From JBBPZK01 sp965219175 (GTDB taxonomy: Bacteria > Actinomycetota > Rubrobacteria > Rubrobacterales > Rubrobacteraceae): a stretch of 64,000 bases of DNA. A program made the translations under genes and the position numbers. Shown piece by piece: positions 51,398-60,036 of the stretch. Location of the stretch: NCBI GenBank assembly GCA_965219175.1, contig CBDCNI010000001.1, positions 806,001-870,000 on the forward strand. Reading direction: 5' to 3'. How positions within the stretch are numbered: the stretch's first letter is position 1; each line of letters starts with the position of its first letter. The notes below the pieces were generated by a model. That model was not told the DNA's origin. It was given only the letters and a program-made list of their open reading frames with translations, and did not search any database.

Positions 51398-52687
51398 CTA
51401 CTTCATCAGGTGGAAGACCGTCGCCTTGATAGCGTTGCCGAGTCCGCGGCTGGAGTTCAGCTTTAGCTGCGGCGCTCCCCAGACGAGCGCCAGGATGCCG
51501 GCGAGGGCGGCGAGGATGACGCCGGGGATCAGGAACGCAGACCAGAAGCCGAGCGTGGATGAGACTAGCCCGCCACCGATGGGGCCGACGGCGAAGCCTA
51601 CAGCGACCGCCGAGGACGCAACCCCGAAAGCCGCGCCGCGCCGCTCCTGTGGAACCGCGTCCCGGATGGCGAGGTTCGCAACCGGCACCACGCCGCCGAG
51701 GAAGAAGCTGGTCACCAGACGCAGCGCCCATAACTCGGGGACGGTCGAGACGAATGCCTGGGGGATTGCTGTGAGACCGGCGAACGCCAGCGCGAGGACT
51801 ATCGCCCGGCGCGCCCCGATCTTCCCGGCGATTCGCCCACCGAGCACGGAACCGGCGGCCGCGGCCAGGGCTCCGGTTCCGAGGATCCAACCAGACTGGC
51901 CCGCGATATGCTTCCCTGCCGCCTCCAACGTAGCCAAGAACCCCGGCAATGCCACCCCGACGCTCGTTATGGCGATGTGAACCACGAAAAGAGCGAGCAA
52001 CCCCGGCACTAACAACCTGTAAGGCAACCCAACCTTGCCTCGTTCCCCAGATTCCTCTTTACTAGACTCCGCCCGCGTGGGCTTGACCTCCTTGACCCCG
52101 AACAGCACCATCACGCCGGATGCGGCAAGCAGCACGGAGGTCAGGAAGAAAGAGTGCCGGAGGCCGGCTATCTCGGCGAAGGTCCCTCCCATCGCCGGGC
52201 CGAGGCCGGCCGCGACGAAGATGACCATCTGGAGCGCCCCGAGTCTGAAACCGGCCTTCTCTTTCGGCGCGGTCGAGGCGACGAGGGCGGTCGCCGCCGG
52301 GACTGTTCCGGTCAAGGTTCCCTGCAAGAGCCTCAATACGAGTAGCTGCCAGGGGCCCGTGACGAAGCCCATGAGACCCACGACGACCGAGGCGGCGAGC
52401 GTCGCCCGCAGCAGCATCGGCTTTCGTCCGACCCGGTCGGCCAGCCGCCCCCAGAGAGGCGCTGCGAGGGCCATGGTCACGCCGGCGGAGCCGTTTATGA
52501 ACCCTGCCCACGCCGCCGCGTGTCCGGCGTCTTTGATCCCGAGTTGCTGCACGTAGAGTGGCATGAACGGCATCACGAACGTAAAACCCGCAGTTGCGAT
52601 GAGCTGGGCGATCAGGAGCATCGAAAACGAGAAGCCGCCAGCCGCGTCGTGGCGCCCGGAGATCAGACGTTTGACCCGACCCCTCAT
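51398..52687 (-). CDS. MFS drug-efflux-type transporter
   Basis: 429 residues, twelve helices, motif A GRLADRVGRKP after helix 2 and LRLLQGTLTGTVPA in helix 4, typical of DHA1 drug/proton antiporters. About 270 bases downstream of a same-strand MerR-family gene, with two perfect palindromes between them, so MerR control is plausible. Confidence 0.85.
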   Translation of the reverse strand: MRGRVKRLISGRHDAAGGFSFSMLLIAQLIATAGFTFVMPFMPLYVQQLGIKDAGHAAAWAGFINGSAGVTMALAAPLWGRLADRVGRKPMLLRATLAASVVVGLMGFVTGPWQLLVLRLLQGTLTGTVPAATALVASTAPKEKAGFRLGALQMVIFVAAGLGPAMGGTFAEIAGLRHSFFLTSVLLAASGVMVLFGVKEVKPTRAESSKEESGERGKVGLPYRLLVPGLLALFVVHIAITSVGVALPGFLATLEAAGKHIAGQSGWILGTGALAAAAGSVLGGRIAGKIGARRAIVLALAFAGLTAIPQAFVSTVPELWALRLVTSFFLGGVVPVANLAIRDAVPQERRGAAFGVASSAVAVGFAVGPIGGGLVSSTLGFWSAFLIPGVILAALAGILALVWGAPQLKLNSSRGLGNAIKATVFHLMK

Positions 52688-52884
52688 CTACGACCCCTCC
52701 AACCCGCCGGAGAGACGCGCGGCACGAGTATTTCTTCCTGTTCCGAATTACGGATTTCGTTTCCTCAGATCTCGATTGTTTTTCAGAGCCAATGTAGCCA
52801 CAAGCAACCGGACTTCTACCGGGCTGGCTCGATCGAAAAGCAGCAGGCTCTCAAATACTTCTACTTATAAGATACCGAACTCGA

Positions 52885-52894
52885 ACGTATACGT
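52885..52894. promoter_or_regulatory. Palindrome ACGTATACGT upstream of MFS gene
   Basis: Perfect 10-base palindrome between the merR-type gene and the efflux gene, next to a second palindrome. Possible regulator site. Confidence 0.35.
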
Positions 52895-52902
52895 CCAAGT
52901 CG

Positions 52903-52916
52903 ACTCGTTAACGAGT
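52903..52916. promoter_or_regulatory. Palindrome ACTCGTTAACGAGT upstream of MFS gene
   Basis: Perfect 14-base palindrome, eight bases from the ACGTATACGT palindrome. Could be an operator for the MerR protein or part of a transcript-end hairpin for the merR-type gene. Confidence 0.4.
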
Positions 52917-52958
52917 TCACTTATCCGTCGGGAGGGTGTGGTTAGGCGGCCTCGGTAT

Positions 52959-53399
52959 CTACTGTGTTCCGGGCTTTTCGGCTTCCAGGACTTCGATGCG
53001 GGCTTCGCAGATGGCTATATCTTTTTGGAGTTCTTCGCGGAGGGATTGGGCGCCTTTTAAGTCTTTGCGGATCTTGGCGACCCGTTCGGCCACCTCTCGT
53101 TCCCGCGCTTGCAGGTGCTCGGTGGTTTCACGCAGGACTGCTTCTCTGGTTGCTTCCTGGGCCGTGTCCCGGACGGTCAGAAACTCGCGGATGGCGGCGA
53201 GCGAGAAGCCCATGTCCTTGAGCCGCAGGATGCGTTCGAGCCTCTCGACGTCCCGTTCCCGGTAGAGTCTAAAACCACCCGGCGAGCGTTCTTCTGGTTC
53301 GATCAGGCCGAGTTCCTCGTAGTATTTGATCGTCCTCGGGCTAACCCCGAGCCTTCCCGCAACCTCTCCGATCTGCGTGAGTTCTCTCGAAGCGTTCAT
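52959..53399 (-). CDS. MerR-family transcriptional regulator
   Basis: 146 residues. Winged HTH: LTQIGEVAGRLGVSPRTIKY, YYEELGLIEPEERSPGGFR. A long C-terminal coiled coil (TTEHLQAREREVAERVAKIR ... CEARIEVLEAEKPGTQ) mediates dimerisation. No metal-binding Cys cluster; one Cys in the coil, so an organic or drug-type signal is more likely than metal. Confidence 0.9.
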   Translation of the reverse strand: MNASRELTQIGEVAGRLGVSPRTIKYYEELGLIEPEERSPGGFRLYRERDVERLERILRLKDMGFSLAAIREFLTVRDTAQEATREAVLRETTEHLQAREREVAERVAKIRKDLKGAQSLREELQKDIAICEARIEVLEAEKPGTQ

Positions 53400-53521
53400 C
53401 CTCTAGTCGTCTCTTCCCTCTTGTGCAGTCCATCCAGTGTCCAATATAGAATCCTAGCAGAGGCCGGAGTTCAGTCTCGTGAATGCGATGCCTGAGCACG
53501 TCGGATCCAAGCAATGAGGTA

Positions 53522-53527
53522 TAAAGT
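53522..53527 (+). promoter_or_regulatory. -10 box TAAAGT before beta-lactamase-like gene
   Basis: TANNNT hexamer eight bases from the ATG at 53536, no Shine-Dalgarno: leaderless-type promoter. Confidence 0.4.
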
Positions 53528-53535
53528 CTACCCTC

Positions 53536-55068
53536 ATGGACCCTCGACCCGTACAGAGAAGCCGACCGCCTTGCGAGAAAGCTCCGCCCGGACGGAGCTT
53601 CCGGCTGCGGGCCGCTATAGGCGTCGCGCTTCTGTTGATGATGTTCTCTCTGGCGACCGCCTGCGCCTCCGGTGACGCCCGGAGTAGTTCGGAGTCTCCG
53701 GGTAAGAAAAATTCCGCCACGCTCCTTCGAAAGTCCACGGCCTCATCCACGGAGAAAAGCTCCGACTCTTCCACAGCGGTAGCGTCTAAAACGTCTACCA
53801 CGGAGAAGAGAACCTCCGGTCGAGAGCGGGCCGTCGCGGGTCAGGGGGTTGACCTGTCCGGCAAGACTCCGGCGGCTGCGGCTTACAAGGTGGCCGCTTC
53901 CGGTCTTCGCGGGATCTCCCCGGATAGTGTCGGAGCCGTCTATCGCAGCGTCCTGGACCCCTCGTGGTCCTCCGTGCGGATCTCCGAACCGGGAGGAATC
54001 GCGGACTTCGTTGTCTTCCTGAAGGAGAAAGACGGACTCTGGCGCGCCCGCTACTCTATCCTCGCAGACGACCCGGACCACCCGGAGAACGACACGGCGG
54101 CGCTGGAAGGCGTGCCGGACGACTTGCTAAAGGCGATCTACCCCGAACAGTTGGCCTCTTTCTATCCCGGCCTCCACGCTGAGACAACAAAGCCGCAGGA
54201 TTTGCCTATCGTGGACCGCCCGCGGTTCGCGCCTCCTGTCCCGATCGTGGAAAGCGCATCATCGCGCGAGGCCCGGCGATTGGAGCCCGGCGTAGAAGAA
54301 GTGAAGAAAGCGGTCGAAGGCTACGGCGGGACGGCCGGTGTCTACGTGCGGGACCTGAAAGGGGGATGGGGTTACGGGGTGCGTCCTGACGAGGAGTTCT
54401 TCAGCGCCTCAGTCATAAAAGTGCCGGTCATGGTGGCCGTCTATCGCGAAATAGACGAGGGGAAGCTCTCCCTCTCGGACACTTTCGCGACCAGCTCGGG
54501 GGATTGGGCCTCCGGCGCGGGCTCTTTGCAGTGGGAGACGGCTGGAACGCCGCACACTGTTGGGGATTACTTGTCGCGTATGATCACGCAATCCGACAAC
54601 GTGGCGGCGAACGCTCTGGTGCGCGTCGTTGGGGGAGCGGGCGTCGTCAACCAGGTTGCCAGCTCGATGGGAGCCTCCGACACGCTGCTGTATGAGAAGA
54701 TCACGAGCGAACGGGCCATAATCCCGGCCCTGGACAACCGCACCACCCCCCGCGACATGACCGCGATGCTCCAGCAGATAGCCGTCGGTAAAGCCGCGAG
54801 CCCCGAGAGCTGCAAAGCGATGGTCGAACTCTTGCGCGAGAACACGCTCGAATCCTGGCTCGAAGACGGTATCCCCAAAGGAGTCGCCGTAGCGAACAAG
54901 GCTGGTTGGATTTACAAAGTCTACGACGAAGTAGGCATAGTCTTTCATCGTAAAAGGCCCTACGCCGTAGCGATACTCTCCGAAGCAGGACCCGCCGATC
55001 CCAGGAAAGCAAAGCCCGACCTGAAAGAGATATCCGCCGCCGTCTGGCAAACTCAGAGTCTCTCCTAA
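53536..55068 (+). CDS. Class A beta-lactamase-like lipoprotein
   Basis: 510 residues. Lipoprotein signal (RAAIGVALLLMMFSLATACAS, Cys acylation), a Ser/Thr/Lys-rich linker (~45-95), a middle domain, then a class A serine-hydrolase domain from ~residue 255. Catalytic SxxK in SASVIKVPVMV, SDN in ITQSDNVAANAL, and KxG in VANKAGWIYKV (Ala for Thr/Ser). Anchored outside the membrane; probably a penicillin-interacting or peptidoglycan hydrolase rather than a resistance enzyme. Confidence 0.82.
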   Translation: MDPRPVQRSRPPCEKAPPGRSFRLRAAIGVALLLMMFSLATACASGDARSSSESPGKKNSATLLRKSTASSTEKSSDSSTAVASKTSTTEKRTSGRERAVAGQGVDLSGKTPAAAAYKVAASGLRGISPDSVGAVYRSVLDPSWSSVRISEPGGIADFVVFLKEKDGLWRARYSILADDPDHPENDTAALEGVPDDLLKAIYPEQLASFYPGLHAETTKPQDLPIVDRPRFAPPVPIVESASSREARRLEPGVEEVKKAVEGYGGTAGVYVRDLKGGWGYGVRPDEEFFSASVIKVPVMVAVYREIDEGKLSLSDTFATSSGDWASGAGSLQWETAGTPHTVGDYLSRMITQSDNVAANALVRVVGGAGVVNQVASSMGASDTLLYEKITSERAIIPALDNRTTPRDMTAMLQQIAVGKAASPESCKAMVELLRENTLESWLEDGIPKGVAVANKAGWIYKVYDEVGIVFHRKRPYAVAILSEAGPADPRKAKPDLKEISAAVWQTQSLS

Positions 55069-55119
55069 GCTGGCGAGAGCCAACAAAACATCCTCGATCT
55101 CCAGAGTCTCCGCCGATCA

Positions 55120-55152
55120 GTTAACCCGGTTTTAATGCCCAGTTTACCCGCC
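55120..55152 (+). promoter_or_regulatory. PHO-box-like array upstream of phoX
   Basis: Three consecutive 11-base direct repeats: GTTAACCCGGT, TTTAATGCCCA, GTTTACCCGCC. PHO boxes bound by PhoP/PhoB in actinobacteria are built from 11-base units starting GTTxACC. It lies 70 bases before the phoX start, as expected for phosphate-starvation control. Confidence 0.6.
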
Positions 55153-55221
55153 TGAAACACAACGAGAGGAGGCTACCGTTAACATTGTTTCTAAAGCCAA
55201 TCTCGCGACGATGGGAGAGAA

Positions 55222-57018
55222 GTGCCAGACGGATCGAGCGTACAAAAGATCAAGGAAGAGAAGCGTAGCCTCAGTATAGAACCGGCGTCCGCCGGGATGA
55301 GCCGACGCAAGTTCCTGACCTTTCTCGGGACCGGCTCTGCGGCGCTTGCGGCCGGCAGTTCCGGGCTCCTTGCCGGAAGCGCCGGCGCTGCGGAGGGCGG
55401 CGCCACAGGATCAACTAACGAGAGTACGATGGCGGAGAACGGCTTCAGCGGAAGCTCTCAGGCGTTCTTCAAGCCCGTAGAGCCAACCGACAAGGACGAC
55501 GTGGTGCTGCCCGAGGGGTTCAAGTACAAGGTCATCCGCAAGTCGGGAGACCGGATCACCTCCGACGGCCGGAAGTTCGGCTTCAACAACGACTTTATCT
55601 CCTACTTTCCAATAGATACCCTCGACGGCGGCGACAACAGCGAAGACGGCCTCCTGTGGGTCAACCACGAGTACGTCGACTCCAAGTGGGTCTCCGGTTT
55701 CGAGGACAAAGACGGCGCAAAGCGGTCGAAAGACCAGATCAACAAAGAGAAAGCGGCCGTCGGAGGTTCGGTGATACGGGTCCGCAAAGAGAACGGCGAG
55801 TGGAAGTTCGTCGAGGACGGAGACCACAACCGCCGCATAGACGCCACCACCCCGATCTCCCTGACCGGACCCGGCTCGGGCTCTAAATCTCTCAAAGGCG
55901 CGAAAGAGGTCGCCGGCACGCTCGCCAACTGCGGCGGGGGCGTCACCCCCTGGAATACGGTCCTCTCCTGCGAAGAGAATTACCAGTACTACTACGGAGA
56001 GCGGACGCCGAAAGACGCCAAAGACGACGAGGCTACCTCGGACGCAACCTGGCTCAACGCCGGTGACCCTCAGCCACCCGAGCACTACGGCTGGGTCGTC
56101 GAGATAGACCCGTTCGACAAGAACTCGAAGCCCCAAAAACACACCTGGCTCGGGCGCCTCCGGCACGAGAACGCCGCCATCACACTCTCCAAAGACAACA
56201 AGGCCGTCGTCTACATGGGCCACGACCAGGAAGACGAGTGCATCTACAAGTTTGTCTCCAAAAACAAGTACAAAAAGGGCGACCGGAAAGCGAACATGAA
56301 GCTCCTCTCCGACGGCATGCTCTACGTCGCGGATTTCGCCAACGGGAAGTGGACGGCCCTCGATTACAAGAACAACGATCTCTTCAAAAAGAACGGCTTC
56401 AAGGACCAGGCAGACGTTCTCACGCGGGCTCCCGACGCCGTCAAGCTCACCACGGAAGAAGGCGAACCTCCCATCGGCACCCCGATGGACCGTTGCGAGG
56501 ACATAGAAGTCGACCCGAAGAGCGGCGCCGTCTACTGCTCCCTCACGAACAACGAAAACCACGGCAACTTCTACGGTCAGATCATCCGCATGACCGAAGC
56601 CAACGGTGACCCCGAGGCGAAAGAATTCTCCTTCGAGGTCTTCGCCGCCGGAGGCCCCCAAACCGGCTTCGCCAGCCCCGACAACCTCGTCTTCGACCGG
56701 AACAGTCACCTCTGGGTCATCACGGACGTCTCCAGCAGCAGCCTGAACAAAGGCATCTACAAGACCTTCAAGAACAACGGCGCCTTCTTCATGCCGGCGG
56801 GTACGGCTGGACCGGGAGGCGAAGTATTCCAGTTCGCCAGCGCCCCCGTAGAGTCGGAGATGACCGGACCCTACTTCACCCCCGATGGCAAAACCCTCTT
56901 CCTGAGCGTCCAGCATCCGGGAGAAGAGAGCGAGAGCACCAAGAACCCGACCAGCACCTGGCCCACCGGAGACAAGCCGCATCCAGCCGTCATCGCCATA
57001 ACCGGCAGCTTCGCGTAG
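55222..57018 (+). CDS. phoX: PhoX-type alkaline phosphatase, Tat-exported
   Basis: 598 residues, DUF839/PhoX family. Twin-arginine signal MSRRKFLTFLGTGSAALAAG at residues ~26-45, so export is folded, with Ca/Fe cofactor. Family blocks: LPEGFKYKVI, LLWVNHEYV, GTLANCGGGVTPWNTVLSCE (conserved Cys), YGWVVEIDPFD, HENAAITLSKDNKAVVYMGH and RCEDIEVDPKSGAVYCSLTN. Releases phosphate from organic esters outside the cell. GTG start with gggagaga upstream. The PHO-box array supports phosphate control. Confidence 0.9.
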   Translation: MPDGSSVQKIKEEKRSLSIEPASAGMSRRKFLTFLGTGSAALAAGSSGLLAGSAGAAEGGATGSTNESTMAENGFSGSSQAFFKPVEPTDKDDVVLPEGFKYKVIRKSGDRITSDGRKFGFNNDFISYFPIDTLDGGDNSEDGLLWVNHEYVDSKWVSGFEDKDGAKRSKDQINKEKAAVGGSVIRVRKENGEWKFVEDGDHNRRIDATTPISLTGPGSGSKSLKGAKEVAGTLANCGGGVTPWNTVLSCEENYQYYYGERTPKDAKDDEATSDATWLNAGDPQPPEHYGWVVEIDPFDKNSKPQKHTWLGRLRHENAAITLSKDNKAVVYMGHDQEDECIYKFVSKNKYKKGDRKANMKLLSDGMLYVADFANGKWTALDYKNNDLFKKNGFKDQADVLTRAPDAVKLTTEEGEPPIGTPMDRCEDIEVDPKSGAVYCSLTNNENHGNFYGQIIRMTEANGDPEAKEFSFEVFAAGGPQTGFASPDNLVFDRNSHLWVITDVSSSSLNKGIYKTFKNNGAFFMPAGTAGPGGEVFQFASAPVESEMTGPYFTPDGKTLFLSVQHPGEESESTKNPTSTWPTGDKPHPAVIAITGSFA

Positions 57019-57063
57019 CGGGAACAAACACCGCCAAAGACTAAACGCTCCTTGAAGCAAAGT

Positions 57064-57091
57064 TCCGGGCCGCTGCCAAAGGTGGCCCGGA
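57064..57091 (+). terminator. Hairpin downstream of phoX
   Basis: TCCGGGCC and GGCCCGGA form a perfect eight-pair GC-rich stem with a 12-base loop, 46 bases after the phoX stop. No U-run follows; probably a transcript-end or stabilising hairpin. Confidence 0.5.
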
Positions 57092-57368
57092 CACGTTGTT
57101 GCCGTCACTCTTGCTCCAGAAGTAGATTCCGTCTTTGGAAGCGATATCATCCGCGCGTCGAAACCACTTTTCGGAGAGAGCCGCTCCTCTGCTCTGATGG
57201 ATTCTCTGGAGTCGAAGAGAACCTTTGGACTCTTGCGCCGGTTCCTCGGAGCTTTCTCTTACGCTTCTTCTCGCCCCGAGTGCTCTAGCGAATCGTGAAA
57301 TCTTTTGGTTGGATCATGCCATCGCCCTTTTCCCGAACGTAGTGTGATCCACTATATACCCCCGGTGC

Positions 57369-57385
57369 GTATTATTAGAGAAATA
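57369..57385 (+). repeat. 17-nt AT-rich repeat (second copy)
   Basis: Exact copy of the 3551-3567 sequence, 52 bases before the multicopper oxidase start. Confidence 0.5.
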
Positions 57386-57437
57386 TTAACGTTGTGAGAA
57401 GAGATTGTCAGACGGCTTCATCCGATGGAGGATACCA

Positions 57438-58979
57438 GTGGGTCACGAACCAAAGAATAGCCTCCAAGGGCTGAGTCGCAGAGATTTTCTAAAGGTCGCC
57501 GGGTTAGGGACCGGGGCTGTGATCCTGGGCGGTTGCAGTCCCCTGACTTCTCAGAAATCTCGGAAATCCGGTGGACGCTCGGATAGTACCTCGGCGACGA
57601 GTCGGGTGAAAGAGTACGCTCTTACCGCTGCCCCGATGAGCTTAGATCTCAACGGTCGCAAGGTCCCTACTTGGGGGTTCAACGGAAGCTTGCCGGGACC
57701 GGAGATAAGGCTCAAGGAAGGCGATACGCTGCGCGTCAGGGTGAGCAACAACATTCCCGCCGGCCTCACTGTCCACTGGCACGGGCTGCCGATCGTCAAT
57801 AAGATGGACGGCGTCCCGAACGTCACCCAGCCGCCGATCGGGAAGAACAAAGACTTCACCTACGATTTCGAGATCCCGGTTTCCGGCACCTACTGGTACC
57901 ACTCACACGTTGGGCTTCAGCTGGACCGGGGCGTATACGGACCCCTGATCCTCGAACCCAAGAAAGAAACTCTTTCCTACGACAGAGAGTACGTCTTGAT
58001 GCTCGACGATTGGCTCGACGGGGTGAAAGGAACACCCGATGATGAGCTAAAAAGCCTCAAGTCTGGCGGCAGCGCGATGGCCGGCATGGACAACATGGGC
58101 GGCGGCACTGGTGGAATGAAAAACATGAAGGGGATGAAAGGGAAAAGCATGGACGGGATGGACGAGACCCCGCGCCAGTGGCAGCCGGATGTCATCTACC
58201 CTCACTACCTCGTAAACGGTAAGACCGCCGAGTCACCGGAGGAACTGAAAGTAAAGAAGGGCGAGAAAGTCCGTCTGAGGTTCATCAACCCTTCGAGCGC
58301 CACGATCTACCGGGTCGCCCTACAAGGACACCGCATGAGCGTTACCCACACCGACGGTCTGCCCGTAGAACCGGTTGAGGTCGACGCGATCAGGATCGGC
58401 CAGGGCGAACGCTACGACGTTCTGGTCGAGGCCAAGAACTCCGGTATCTGGCAGCTCGCCGCCCAGGCCGAGGGTACCAAGAAGATGGGACGGGCCGTAT
58501 TCCGCTACGCCGACAGCAACGCTTCCACGCCACCTCCGGACTTCATGCCACCCGAGCTCGGACGCAAGCTCCTGCTCTACGGAATGCTAAAGGCCACGCC
58601 GGAAGCCGGTGCTCCACCAGCCGGAAAGCCGGATCAGATAGTACCCATAACCCTGACCGGCAATGATGAGAAGTACGATTGGAAGATAAACGGCCAGATT
58701 TACCCCGACGCGGAGCCCATCTCGGTAAAACGGGACAAGCATATCCGGTTCGAGTTCGAGAACAAGACCATGATGCCCCACCCTATGCACCTGCACGGAC
58801 ACTCCTTCCAGGTCGCAAACGGCACGGGTATTGGACCGATGAAGGATACCGTCCTCGTCGACCCGAAACAGAAGTTCGCGGTAGATTGGATCTCGAACAA
58901 TCCCGGAAAGTGGGCGTTCCACTGCCACATGGCCTACCATCTTGAATCCGGCATGTTTCGTGTGGTGGAGGTCACGTAG
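57438..58979 (+). CDS. Multicopper oxidase, Tat-exported, Met-rich
   Basis: 513 residues from the GTG at 57438, which has tggagg seven bases upstream; the TTG at 57405 lacks this. Tat signal LSRRDFLKVAGLGTGAVILG followed by GGCS, possibly also a lipobox. All copper motifs are present: HWHG, YWYHSHVG, HPMHLHGHS and HCHMAYHLESGM (T1 axial Met). A methionine-rich insert (residues ~215-240, NMGGGTGGMKNMKGMKG) is like CueO, suggesting cuprous oxidation and copper tolerance. Confidence 0.9.
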   Translation: MGHEPKNSLQGLSRRDFLKVAGLGTGAVILGGCSPLTSQKSRKSGGRSDSTSATSRVKEYALTAAPMSLDLNGRKVPTWGFNGSLPGPEIRLKEGDTLRVRVSNNIPAGLTVHWHGLPIVNKMDGVPNVTQPPIGKNKDFTYDFEIPVSGTYWYHSHVGLQLDRGVYGPLILEPKKETLSYDREYVLMLDDWLDGVKGTPDDELKSLKSGGSAMAGMDNMGGGTGGMKNMKGMKGKSMDGMDETPRQWQPDVIYPHYLVNGKTAESPEELKVKKGEKVRLRFINPSSATIYRVALQGHRMSVTHTDGLPVEPVEVDAIRIGQGERYDVLVEAKNSGIWQLAAQAEGTKKMGRAVFRYADSNASTPPPDFMPPELGRKLLLYGMLKATPEAGAPPAGKPDQIVPITLTGNDEKYDWKINGQIYPDAEPISVKRDKHIRFEFENKTMMPHPMHLHGHSFQVANGTGIGPMKDTVLVDPKQKFAVDWISNNPGKWAFHCHMAYHLESGMFRVVEVT

Positions 58980-59250
58980 CATGCTGGCTGCGTAAAAATT
59001 TAGACTGTAGATGTCACCTTGAAAATGTGTGGAACTTTGCCATTTATCGGTCTCTCCTGAGCGGATAGACGAGTTCCGTAAAGACCAAGATTTCCTGGCT
59101 TCTCACTTTGCGGCTGGTAGGGGTGAAAGAGAATGTAGCCCTTTTGCTCAGCCCGGCGCTTCGTGATCCGCAACATACCCCAGACCCGTATAGATGGTAA
59201 GGTAGAAAAATAACAAAGATTTTCACACTAACAAAAGGAAGGCCAACGTT

Positions 59251-59997
59251 TTGCGACGGGTCTGGCTCTATTCACTAATCGCACTTGTTTCTCTGATCCT
59301 CGTCGGGATCCTGACGGTGGGGATCGGCGGCGTCCTGAACAGCGGGAAAGAGTCCCCAGTCTCACAGGTCAATTCCCCGACAGTCACCGATCCGCCGGCA
59401 TCCAAGCCGGCCCCTCAAGAGACCAAAAAAGATCAGAAAGCCAAGGAGCAGAAGGCAGCGCAGGAACAGAAATGGCGGGATATCGCTGCGCAGCGCGACG
59501 CCGAGGAGAGGTCCGCCGCTGAGAGACGCGCCGCCGAGCAGCAGGTGGCCGATGAGGCGCAGCCGACCATCCCGACGAACACCGCTCTAAGCCTGACGGT
59601 ACCGAGCGCGGGTATACAGAACGATCCTGTGACCGACAGTATAGAAGAGAGCGTGTTGGCGAACGGGGCGGGCAAGATTCCCTCCACCGGTTTCCCGTGG
59701 CAATCCGGGGCGAACACTTACATAGCGGCGCACGTCTACGGCTACCCCGGCACCGGGAGTTGGCAGCAGTTCGCCAGGGTACCCAACATGTCCATGGGCG
59801 ACCAGATCTTCTTGACCGACTCTAGCGGCACCACCTACGAGTATCAGGTAAGCGAGATCCTTACCGTCGCGCCCACCGACGTATGGGTGACCGGGTCTAC
59901 CGGCCAGACCACGGTCTCACTGCAGACTTGCGTCGGACCTAACTGGAGCCAGCGCCTCGTGGTGCGCGGTACGCTGGTCGGGACCAGCCAGGCTTAG
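59251..59997 (+). CDS. Class E-type sortase
   Basis: 248 residues. N-terminal membrane anchor (LYSLIALVSLILVGILTVGI), a long charged coiled-coil linker (~50-105, EEEK/AAEQQ-rich), then the sortase barrel: NTYIAAHVYGYPGTGSW (His) and TVSLQTCVGPNWSQRLVVRG (Cys, Arg). Attaches surface proteins or pilins to the cell wall. TTG start with aaaggaagg upstream. A second sortase gene lies just beyond lgt. Confidence 0.87.
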   Translation: MRRVWLYSLIALVSLILVGILTVGIGGVLNSGKESPVSQVNSPTVTDPPASKPAPQETKKDQKAKEQKAAQEQKWRDIAAQRDAEERSAAERRAAEQQVADEAQPTIPTNTALSLTVPSAGIQNDPVTDSIEESVLANGAGKIPSTGFPWQSGANTYIAAHVYGYPGTGSWQQFARVPNMSMGDQIFLTDSSGTTYEYQVSEILTVAPTDVWVTGSTGQTTVSLQTCVGPNWSQRLVVRGTLVGTSQA

Positions 59998-60036
59998 AAT
60001 AGCGGCCCTCGTGGCTTTTGAGAACGCTGAACGGTG

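Larger units (their letters stand above)
57019..57437. other. Intergenic region between phoX and multicopper oxidase
   Basis: 419 bases holding the phoX hairpin (57064-57091), the repeated 17-mer (57369-57385) and, presumably, the oxidase promoter. No gene supported. Confidence 0.45.

Noticed and set aside
55411..57150. 579-residue open frame on the - strand opposite phoX
   Set aside because: Mirrors phoX codon bias; sequence is Val/Glu/Gly-rich with no domain, and phoX has a Tat signal and clear family motifs.
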